A DNA stretch of 64,000 nt. It comes from Impatiens glandulifera (Eukaryota; Streptophyta; Magnoliopsida; Ericales; Balsaminaceae). This document shows, one piece after another, positions 45,596 to 55,595 of the stretch. Where the stretch lies: assembly GCF_907164915.1 (NCBI RefSeq), contig NC_061866.1:23887905-23951904 (forward strand). Reading direction: 5' to 3'. Numbering within the stretch: the stretch's first letter is position 1; each line of letters begins with the position of its first letter. The position numbers were made by a program, and so were the translations under genes. The notes under the pieces were generated by a model. That model worked only from the letters and a program-made list of their open reading frames with translations, had not been told where the DNA came from and did not search any database.

Positions 45596-46298
45596 ATGCC
45601 GAGCCGAACTCTAGGCAATTTCCTGAGCATCGATTTCGATTCATGTATGGAACATGAGGACCTGGAAACCAAAGAACTCATGTTTGAATCCCTTGTTGAC
45701 ACCGATCTTCGCACCTTTCTCGAAGAATCTGGTCCCATACTTCTTCCGGATGTCAAGACCTTCTTCAGAAGTGCTTGTATAAGAGGAAACTACATTGTTT
45801 CCACAGTGAGAGATCACACTTTCTGGCTGGATGAAGCCGAGTTTGCTCAAATGTTCAACCTACCCACAAAAGGGTTTTCCGACTTCCCAACCCGGGTGGG
45901 AAGTGTAGCAACCGATTTCTCAGAATTCTTCTCTGGTACCGATGTACCTGTGGAGAACTACGGGCTGAAAACACGCCTTGCCCACCACATCCAACTCCTC
46001 TATGAGATTGTTAACCGATCTATCATTTTCCAATCTCCTAATCAACGCTACTCGAAAAGAATGTTTGACATGATGACTTACATTGTTAGCAATACGCCTA
46101 TGAATTGGTCATCGGTCATTTTCCAAAATCTGAAAAACTATGGTGCTGACCAAGAAAGGTCTCGGATATGCTCCTCATATAAGTCGGCTCATTCTCAAAT
46201 ATCGTCAAGAATTTGGACCGGGCACACCGACATCTCCTTCAAACATTCTTGATATGGATAGGGTGGAAGAAAAACTTTCTAGGATAGTTATCAATTAA
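45596..46298 (+). pseudogene. Accessory gene 2 of element A, one frameshift
   Basis: Same protein family as acc1: LSIDFDSCMEHED, 'DLRTFLEES', TFWLDEAEFAQMFNLPTKGF, 'LLYEIVNRSIIFQSPNQ', TPMNWSSVIFQNL. After about 46138 the frame shifts by one base; the other frame continues with GLGYAPHISRLILKY and FGPGTPTSPSN and ends at 46296-46298, matching the C-terminus of acc2 of element B. Without the shift the protein would be close to 234 residues. 'FSDFPT' and 'SPNQRY' are also shared specifically with acc2 of B (FSHFPT, MPNQNY), so these two are counterparts. Unknown function. Confidence 0.7.
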
Positions 46299-46754
46299 GT
46301 TGTATCTTTATTTCTTATGTATTTCTATTTCTAAACCGACCCATGTATCGGTTTCTATCTTGTATTCTTTCTTCAATAAAACTCTATTTCAGCTTCATAA
46401 CCGGATCAAAAGTTGCAAAATCAGAACATCCATCTAACTAACTGGTTAATATCACTTCGTATTCGGTCTAAATCAAAAACTGCATCATTACGGTTAATAA
46501 ATCACATCTCATCATAAACAGGCTTTAAAAAGGGACCGCTTCATTAAAACCGAAATCAAAAGACCACTCAAAATCTTTGGAGGGAAAATTCCCGCCCAAA
46601 AACTCCCGCTCAAATATCCCGCCTTTGGTTTCCCACTTTAATTTGCCGCCAATCTTTTTCCGCCCTTTGGCTTGCCGCCCAATACACTTGGAGGGAAAAT
46701 TCCCGCCTAAAAGTGATGGGACGGTTCGCGACGGTTGGAATTCCAAACCGCACC
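46299..46754 (+). promoter_or_regulatory. Promoter region of accessory gene 3 (A) with TTCCCGCC words
   Basis: Repeated E2F-like words: ATTCCCGCCCAAA at 46588-46600, TCCCGCT at 46604, TCCCGCCTTTGG at 46617, and ATTCCCGCC at 46699-46707. Plant E2F sites have the form TTTSSCGC, and acc3 of element B has a perfect TTTGGCGCCAAA upstream. Regulation in S phase would follow if these work. Confidence 0.45.
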
Positions 46755-46760
46755 TATAAA
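46755..46760 (+). promoter_or_regulatory. TATA box of accessory gene 3 (A)
   Basis: TATAAA 125 bp before the ATG at 46880, followed by a CT-rich leader (TTTCTCTCTCTAGCTCTC). Confidence 0.7.
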
Positions 46761-46879
46761 TGGGGTCCTTAGTCATTTTATTTCATTCTTACGCGATTCA
46801 ACTTTCTCTCTCTAGCTCTCAACTTTCTCAAACTCTCTCAAAACGGTTTTCTCTTGCTCTCTTGATTCAATCATCAACA

Positions 46880-49027
46880 ATGGGTCGCGACTCTGCACTA
46901 TTCAAACATATAGTCCAGGTCGACTTTGAGGAAATCCGGACAAACGGTTCGGCTCCGGCAAAGAAAGTTTATCCCGGATTTCCGAGTCGGCCTCGAATAC
47001 GTCCTAGGTGGTCCGTTTGTTCTATACAAGGAAGCAATTGAGGAATTCTTTAAAACCGCATCTCTCACCGGCAGAACAATAACCGCAACCGTCGGCGGTC
47101 AGCATTTCGACCTAACCGAAGAATCGGTCGCTGAAATCCTACACCTACCAACAGAAGGACGCAACATTTTGGCGGATCTAGATCGAGAAACCTTCGAGGC
47201 GGCTTGTCAGGTTCTCTCGAAAACCGCGGCTCCTGTAGAAGTCTCCGGAAAGAAATCATCACTTCGACCGGAATATATACTGCTATGTGACATCTTCACC
47301 AAGTCGGTTCAGGCGAGAGGGGGAAATTTTGACAATCTCACCAAGGCAAAAATCGAGATGCTTACTAGTTTACTTAATGGCATCAAAATTAACTAGGCGA
47401 AGGAGATTTTCAACAACCTAAAGGAAATGGTGATACCGGATTCCACCCGGTCATGGGGATACGCCATCCCACTCGGAAAAATTATGCTTTATTACAATAT
47501 CAACACCGGTCCGGGTGTTCTTCTTTCTTCAAGTAAAATCATAAGGTCTCGCCAATTCAAGGAAAGGAAGAGCACTAGGAAAGTCTCTAAAGGTGGCCGA
47601 AAGAAGATAGGCGCTAAAAAGGCAACTCCGGTAAAAGAGAAATCCGGAAGCAAGAAACCGATAGAATTCGCAGATCCGCCATCCGAAACGTAAAATGAGG
47701 ACGATTCGGCCTCTAGTTCTGACCAAACCACTTCACAGAATACCAAAGAAAATGAGTCTGGTAAAGGAAAAGGACCGATGGACGAGGAACAATCGGCCAG
47801 TTTTGAAAACGCCGATACCGGTGTAGAGGGCCCTGAGGAAGGAAATGTTCAAGCTAACGACAACACCCAGGAGATGGCCGAGAAAATCGTGCGCAGAATC
47901 ATGGAGGAAATCCATCAGCAAGCCCAGGAGGTATCCGACGTATTCTTACGGTGGTTTCAGTACCAGAATGAAATATTCTACAAACAAATACTACCGGGCC
48001 TAACCGCTGGACAGAAATTCGAAAGGTTGATGGAGATGGAGGAGGAGGTCATCAACCTAACAAAAGCTCAGGATCCAAACGAAGCCTTGAGCCGACACGC
48101 AATAGTGAAACTGCATGCTCAGTTACAAAAGCTAGCCGAACATATTCAACGCCTAACAGAAAAGTATACTCCGGGAACACCGAATTCTCAACTACAACTC
48201 TTGGTGTTGGAGTTACTTGCGGTCAAGAAAGGAGAGTTCATCGACGAAGTGGCGCAGCTTGAAGCGGTGCCCGAACAACAAAATATAACGCACTCTCCGC
48301 CTCATGAGAATGTTGACGGTCAGAACCCAATAGATACAGAAATAGCTTCGCCTCTAGCGGATCAGACGATCAACATAACCGACGATAGGACAGAGCCTCC
48401 TCTCACCGGCAATCTTAAATCTGCTTAAGTCCGGAATTTGGTCTCGAGGACGACCTCAAAGCGCTGACCGTACAAGTTGCCGAATTGCTCCAAGTCAAGA
48501 TGAATGCGGATGCCGCGGCTGTAGAGGCCGATGCCCGAGCGGCTCAAGAAGTCCAGGATGCGCTGGACAACGAAGCAAGAAAAGCGAAGGATCCACCGCA
48601 ACTCACCGAAGAAGAAATAGCCGAGCGCGAACGAAGAACAAGGGCTAAATATCCGGGAATTGAAGAATCAGTAGCCGCTCAAGCTGCGAAGGATGCTGAG
48701 CGGTTAGAAAGGGAAAGACAGAGGCTAGAAGGCTTTGCAGCCGCTAACAAAAAGAAAAATGAGGCCTCTGCCTCTTCGATACCAGCAAAGCGGAAAAGAA
48801 AACCATCTAAGAAGGACCTAGTAACCGGGCTGCTGAACGAGGTCACTGAAACGGTTATTCAGAATCAACTAGACCCGGCTACTCACAACGAAGATGAAGA
48901 TGAAGAGAACCTGCAGCCCCGGTCTACAAGACAACGAGTCTCCGAATCGGCCAGTCGACCGCAACTAGTGAAGAAAAAGCGGAACAAGAATCTGATGGCC
49001 AGCTATGACTTCTCGGACTCGGAATAG
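46880..49027 (+). pseudogene. Accessory gene 3 of element A, long form with basic tail
   Basis: About 715 codons if continuous. Residues 1-220 are the shared accessory domain (IVQVDFEEI, FVLYKEAIEEFF, HFDLTEESVAEILHLPTEG, LLCDIFTKSVQ, then an NW site now a TAG stop at 47394-47396, and GYAIPLGKIMLY). The rest is long and charged: KKIGAKKATPVKEKSGSKK, a helical Glu/Gln-rich stretch (47870-48280), a heptad-like Ala/Glu/Arg region (48500-48740), and basic clusters KRKRKPSKK and KKKRNK before the end ASYDFSDSE. Damage: a shift near 46950, stops at 47394, 47691 and 48426, and a shift near 48425. Basic clusters suggest nuclear or nucleic-acid binding. It is the last gene before the polypurine tract, like its counterparts in O and X. 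Confidence 0.72.
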
Positions 49028-49159
49028 GGGCTCTCCTTCTCTTAACTATGCCTATCTTAATGTTTCTATATAATATTTTCTATTTTCGGTTATCTATATA
49101 TATAAAGTTATTTTTGAAACCGGCCTACACTTGCATTTCTACATGGTTTTGATAATTTT

Positions 49160-49360
49160 AAATAAAATAATCAAAAAGGGAGAAATTGATAAGATAAAAG
49201 ATTAGACTTTTCCAAAATTTTTCTCAAAATTTTTTCCAAATTTTTCGAAAAATTCTCCTAAGTCAGTTTCAAAAAATCCGGTCAAAGAAAGAACCGGCCT
49301 ACGTTTGCAAACTTACATGATTTTGATAATTTTAAATAAAATAATCAAAAAGGGAGAAAT
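49160..49360 (+). repeat. Duplicated polypurine-tract module of element A
   Basis: ATAATCAAAAAGGGAGAAAT occurs twice, ending at about 49186 and at 49360. The first copy is followed by TGATAAGATAAAAGATTAGA, a degenerate LTR start; the second by the true LTR start TGTTAGATAAAATTAGACC. This parallels the iterated module of element O at 4021-4330. Confidence 0.82.
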
Positions 49361-50649
49361 TGTTAGATAAAATTAGACCGGTTCACATAAACCTAACTTA
49401 AATAAACCTTCCATGCAGGAACCAGACCGGTCAAACAAAAGAACCGGCTAAAGAAAACTAGCCGGTCAAGTCACTAAACCAACCAGGAACACTTGGAACA
49501 TGACCGCACAAAGAAAGGATCGGCCAAAGCTTAAAACCGGAAACATCAGACAGCCGATCAGCCACAAGGCAGAGTAATAACCGGAAGAAGTCCGGTTATA
49601 CCACTCACACCGGAAGCCATCCGGTTAAGTCGAATGACCGACCAGTACAAGAAGACAATTCGGGTATCTGTTGAGTATGATACCAAAGGAACAGACTGAA
49701 CACTTCCATATCTATATAAGTTTGAGGAAAGTCTGCAGACTGTAGAAGACAGTCCTACAGGATCTTTCCACTTCGAGATAAGTCAGAAAGGAGATCTTCC
49801 AAGTACAGACAACTGTCTAACAGACAGTGTCCACATTGAGTAAAAGACAAACCTAGCAGGTTTGTCTTACATACCGAAAGAACAGACTGTCAAGTCTGTG
49901 AGATTGACCGTCAGGTCTGAAAAGATGACCGCAGAGTCTGAATCACTGAATCACTGAACCCCTGCACCTCTGCTCAGCCAATCAGATTCAAGAAAGTGAA
50001 ATATGACCGTTGGCATATTTCACCTATAAAAGGAGCAGCTGAAGAAGAGTAAATACAGTGACAAAAAGGGGGACACAAGTGACATAGCGAGCAATCAATT
50101 TACAAGTGATAAGAGTGTGTTCTCTCTCTAGAAAAGGCCTAAGTGCTAAAGTTGAAGTGTGTGTTTTGCAATTTCGGTGCAAATTGTAAGAGTGTTATCA
50201 AGCAGGAAATAAGTCTTGATCGGATTGTACTTATATTTCTTAGTGAATATCCTTCTCGCGGTTTCGAGAGGAAGGGGTGACGTAGGAGTTTTATCTCCGA
50301 ACATCCATAAAATCTGTCTTATCATTTACTTTCTACCGGTTCCATTATCTAATCGATCCGTACCGCTCTAACCTACTAAACTCTATCCAAGCCGAATTAC
50401 TAGGTTACCGAAACCGACCCATCATTTTCTTTAACCTTCATCATCCGAAACCGATTCTGCCTATCATACAAGTGTGCTGCTTCAACCTGAAACAAACCTC
50501 TTCCGCGCTTGAACCTAGTTCAAGGGTTTGTGACAGTTTGTGTAGTATTGAAACCCCGGTGTTAATCTCTAACCGGATTAACCACCACCCTTGAGTGAGA
50601 ACCGCTAACCGGTCTAACCCCGGTCCTCCAGCGGCGTCCTAAATCCTAA
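49361..50649 (+). mobile_element. 3' LTR of copia element A
   Basis: Starts TGTTAGATAAAATTAG; the end is near GGCGTCCTAAATCCTAA, where the usual CCTAACA terminus has decayed. It has a TATA box (TATAAAA, 50025-50031), the conserved block at 50274-50311 (GGGGTGACGTAGGAG, then CTCCGAACATCCATAAA), and about a dozen CCGG sites in 1.3 kb, several times the chance level for this composition by my hand count. Confidence 0.85.
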
Positions 50650-53600
50650 AAAAAACCATTTCATTAGTCATTATAATCAAGTATGTTAAATTATTTTAAA
50701 TCAATTAAAAATTGTAACCCAACAATTTCTCCCATTTTGATTATTTAAGCTAAATTATCAAAACCAGATGAGTTCATAATTTAAAGATACTTCAACATTA
50801 AAAATCTTAACCCAACATATTCTTCCAACTTCATTATCAAGATTATTATTACTCGTGATTTTGTTCGTTTTGTTCAATATATATTTTTTTTCAAATAGTT
50901 GAAATTTTTCTATAAAAAATTAGACCATATATACTTGATTATTTATTTACGATTTTTGTTCTTGCAGAGTTGTGTTTGTGCTTAATCTTAATCGTTTATT
51001 TATTTTTAATAAAAATAAAAACCAAATTTTTAACAATTTTGAACTCTTTTCAAATTATCATTTTTCTAAAATATTATAATAATTTAATTTTTAAATTATA
51101 TTACATATACTACAATTACAAACATTTTTAATTAATAAATATTTAAAGTGTGTATAAATGTTAAATTATTATTAATATGAAAAATATAAGTATTAAAATT
51201 CAAAATCAGACTAATAATTAGATTTTTTTTATCAATCTTTAATTTATTTATTTTTGAACTGTTATATTTTCTTAATCTCAATATATTTTTTTAATACTAG
51301 AGGACAATGTCTAATTTATTTTTACATTAACTAGATTTGAGTTCATGTGTAGTTTTGTTCAATTTGATTTGACATTATGCTTAACCAAATTAGATTTATA
51401 GTCTCAATTTTGTAATATGAAGAATACTTTTCATTATTGTATTAGTTGTTGCGCATAACATCCAATTATGTTATTGGCCATCTTTATCTTGAATTGAACT
51501 AGAGACATCAGACATGAACTAAATCATCGCACATATTGCCCAACCAATTGGAAGATAATCAAATTTCGATCCATATAATTAGCAATAAAGGAGATGAAAT
51601 TATCCGAATGATTGAAAATAATATTTCATTATGGATACTAATATATATATATATATTCTCTACAAAGAATAATTTTAACTATTTCTTGAAATATTGGTTA
51701 AAAATGTTTTGATATCGTTTCATTGATTTTCTTGAGTTTCTGTTAAATAAGTTGGTTTTTGAAGTGAATTTTAAGAAAATGATTGTTATATATTTCTAAG
51801 CACGAAAATTTGACACACCTTAATTTATTAAAAAAACATTAATAATTTATAATACTATTAAAATAATATTTTGAATTTTTAAATTCAAAATACACCAAAA
51901 AAGATTTAAAAACAAATTAGGGATAATTATTATAATAATTAAACATTAATTAGAAAAATTAAATAAAAATTCAAAAAATAATTTAAGTTTAAAGTATTGT
52001 TTTTATTTTACTCAAATTAAACCTAAAAATGAGATAAAATTATTTAATTATGATTTTAAACATAAATGATGTATAATTTGTGACTTAATACAATTAAATA
52101 AATAGCATAAAATACCGAAAAATAAAATAATTGATCCTAACTTTTATTATGTTGTAAAAACTATTTTTATGTATTTTGTTTGGTAAAGAAAATGAAAGAA
52201 ATGCTAAAATTTTTTTTATAAAAAATCCTTTTATAGAAGTAAACACTGATGATATGGTGTGGCCGAAACCAGGAAAATTAGTTGCAATAGGAGTCTCGTC
52301 CATTAGATGAACACCAGGTCTTCATCTAACGCGTTAGAATCATTCGTGTGGCTGGTTGTAACCAAACGAACGAGCACTCTAGGCCACTAGAGATCAACTA
52401 ATGGGATGTCTATTCTGTTAGCCGAAAACGCTCAGACGCGGACTAAATGCGACGATATCTCAAAATGACGCATTTCGGTTAAATTAAACGACGTTGTTTT
52501 ACCCTTCTTCTTTATCGATATAGGGTATCGCAGGAAACGCGATCGGCGTCGGTATTTATTCTAGAAATTTTATCTCCGCCTACAATAATCCTTATCCCTC
52601 CAAAAATTAACCATGTGCACGTCTTCTATAAAATCGTAAAATCCGTAAGGTTTTTTAAGAATTAATTCGAGATTTTAACCATATTTTTTAAAATAAATTA
52701 AATTAAATTGAATGTTCATTTGAGAATAAATGAAAAGATTAAATTATTTGGGTCTATTTATATGAGTGTCCTATGAATAAAAGAGAGAGAAATACAATTG
52801 AATTGTTGTGATGGACAAAAAAAAATAATAAAAATACTTATTGGGCTTAAACAAAATATTCGTACCTGTATTAATCAGAAATATTTAAGAAAATTTGATA
52901 AAAAGAATTATCATGAAATAAGGAACAACTACATGAGTACTTAGCATTCCGGCCCAACAAGCCTTTCGATCCTAAGCTGCTCAAAATGTTTCTAAGCTCA
53001 AAACATTAACATATAAAGCATGTTCAGTTTTTTTCTAATGTGAATAATTTTTTAGTTTTTTTTTTTAAATATAATATATCTGAGGACAGTCTAACAGAAC
53101 CACGCCCTTGATATGAAGGTGAAGGTGAATTCTTTGTTAGGTTATTTGTTAACAACTAAATGTGTTTCACCTAATTATATAAGAATAATTGAAACTTATA
53201 ATTAAGAAAATGATATGAAAGACTAATAAGTATATTTATTATATTTAGAGATTTTAAAAGAGTAATATTATTAAAAGATGTGATAAATTATTGTGTTTTA
53301 AAAATTAATGTTTGTCATTTTTATCAGTTTATAATTATGATTAAAATTGTAAAACTAGTTAATAATAAATAATATTAATGTTTGTTTATTGTCTTTATTT
53401 CGAAAAAATGGGATTTAAAACGGGACATACATTAACTTATCTTGTTTTTGTGCTAGTTTATTTTAATGTTTATATTTAAAAAAATATGAATATTTGTATT
53501 AATTTATTTTACAGTTTACGTTTTTTTAGAAAAAAACGGTGGTTTAATTTCTATTACCAAACATTTACTTTCAAACCATTATGTTAAAATAAAATTAAAA

Positions 53601-54363
53601 CTAAATATTTACAAATCATATACAATTATTTAAAATTTATTAAATTTGAAATTGTATAAATAATAAATAAAAATGTAGAAAAATAAATATATTAGATATA
53701 AATGTTGAAACACCTATATTAAAATCACAACAGCACATGAAAAAAATAACATAAATATAACATAAATTTGATAAATCGGTTGTAACAATGATTTTTGTTG
53801 AGCTATTAACAATAAGAAGAGAGAGAAAACTTAACAATACTTTTTGATACTAAAGATATGAAATTTTTTTAGATATAAAATTAACTTTTTAACCCTCATT
53901 TGGTTAGGAGTATTATGTATATAGGTACAAACTATAATGGGTATTAATTGTATATGGGTATTGAGAGGTATAAATTATATAAGTTATATGTGTTTGTTTG
54001 AAAGTATAAAAAGAGTATAAATTATATAATTTTTATTATTTTGTGTTTGGTTGGTTATATAAAAAAGTAGTAAAAAGTATATAAGACTATTTTACCCTTT
54101 TATATAAATTATTTTTAATTATTATTTTAATATTTATTTGATGAAGCTTATTGTTTTATTTTTGTTTAATTGTATGTGCTGAATAACTTGTAAATGATTA
54201 TTTATAATCACTAATTTATTATATTATCATTCTCCTTATTCAAATCAATGAATTGTAAAGATGATTTATAGTCACTGGTTGGATGTGATTCAAATTCCAT
54301 TAGATGTTGCAGCACAAACCATGAGGATTATGAGAGTTAAACATGTAGAGCCTCCTAAACAAC
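50650..54363. other. AT-rich spacer without recognisable genes
   Basis: Very AT-rich sequence with no long ORF. At 50726-50766 a reversed polypurine-type stretch (AACAATTTCTCCCATTTTGA) suggests a minus-strand copia remnant. A less AT-rich island lies at about 52250-52640. A stretch at 53900-54110 with GTTTGGTTGG-type ends and many TATAAATTATATAA words may be a degenerate MITE. Nothing here is certain. Confidence 0.6.
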
Positions 54364-55550
54364 TGATAGAAAAATTAAGTAAGTTAATTTTCGAAACCGG
54401 CCAGAAAAAATAAACTTCTATTAACTCTTATGTGCAGGAACAGATCCACTTGTATAAACCGGCTGGAACTTCATAAACCGGCTGAAGAACATATCAAAGT
54501 AATCCAATTCCAAATGATCATGTCAAGATCAAGAGGAACCGGTCTCAACATTCTCAACAGACCGGCTAGCAAAGAAAAGCCTACATCCCAGCCGGATTAT
54601 AATATGAAAGAGTCAACCGAAAACTAAGAGTTACAAAGATGACGTAATGCGACGTAATAAATGTGTCTTGGAGAAATAAAAGAAGATAAGATCCGATCAG
54701 AAGCATGCGATAAAAACAATGATGATCTATTGATCCGACTCAGACAGCCGAAAGGTGCATGGCTGACACGTGTCCAAATCTGCAAACCGGTTATGTCATT
54801 TTTACCTGAGAAGTATCTGCATGCTTGCCAAGTGTTAGGAAGGTGAAACGTGCAAGCAACCTCTCTTCATTGGCGTGACTCTAAATTGACCAATCCCACG
54901 GTGAGAGAAGAAAGTGACTGTTGGAATGCTCTTCACTATAAAAGGAAGACGAAGCGACTTCATTAATTACAGTTCGGAAATTAATTAAGAGAGAGAAAGA
55001 AATCTTACGCGCGATCCAAAACTGTTGTGTCCTTTACCGAAAGCTTTAATTGTATTGTATTAGTGTATTACATCAAGTGTGAGTTGGTGTAACCGACGAG
55101 TAGCGAGTTAGGCTCGACCGACAGTGTAATTGTTGTAACTTTGAAAGTTAGTGGAGATCATTCTCATAACCTGAGAAAAGGGGGTGACGTAGGAGGGTTT
55201 GCTCCGAACATCCATAAAAAATCCTGTCTCTTATTGTTTATTTACTTTTTGCTTACTTAACCTAAACACAAACCAAAACATAATCTTACTCCTCAATCAA
55301 AACCGGTCCACTCATATCTCTAAAACCGACTCCTCATAAATCTCATCCAAGTCGCATACGTTGCTTCAGACTGAAACAGACATTTCCGCCCTTGAACCCG
55401 GTTCAAGAGTCTGTGACAGTTTGCGTAGTGCTGAGAAAGGTTTTAGTTTCTAACCGGACTATCACCAAATTGTGTGTTGTGTGTTGTAAGCGGCTACCCT
55501 TCCAGAAACCGGAACACCCCGGTCCTCCAAGGACGTCCCCGATCCTAACA
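54364..55550 (+). mobile_element. 5' LTR of copia element B
   Basis: 1,187 bp from TGATAGAAAAATTAAG (TGTTAG in its relatives) to CGATCCTAACA. TATA box TATAAAA at 54937-54943; conserved block at 55181-55218. Related at its start and end to the LTR of element O. Confidence 0.9.
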
Positions 55551-55552
55551 AG

Positions 55553-55564
55553 TGGTATCAGAGC
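55553..55564 (+). other. Primer-binding site, initiator tRNA-Met (element B)
   Basis: TGGTATCAGAGC, two bases after the LTR end, a full match to the usual copia primer site. Confidence 0.93.
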
Positions 55565-55595
55565 GAGGTTCTTAGCACTCAAGCAACCGAAGAAA

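Larger units (their letters stand above)
41650..50649 (+). mobile_element. Copia element A, 5' half missing in gap
   Basis: Contains the 3' half of pol, three accessory genes, a polypurine tract and a 3' LTR, all plus strand. It is close to element B in pol and in the order of accessory genes, but its LTR has clearly diverged from that of B. Pol carries three stops and a frameshift. Confidence 0.88.

Noticed and set aside
44392..49027. Accessory genes as a host gene cluster into which copia inserted
   Set aside because: The same gene types lie between gag or pol and the polypurine tract in elements A, O and X, and X is closed by target duplications on both sides.
55392..55595. Earlier start for gag of element B
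   Set aside because: This segment lies in the LTR and primer-binding site; the first ATG after the primer site is 55596.
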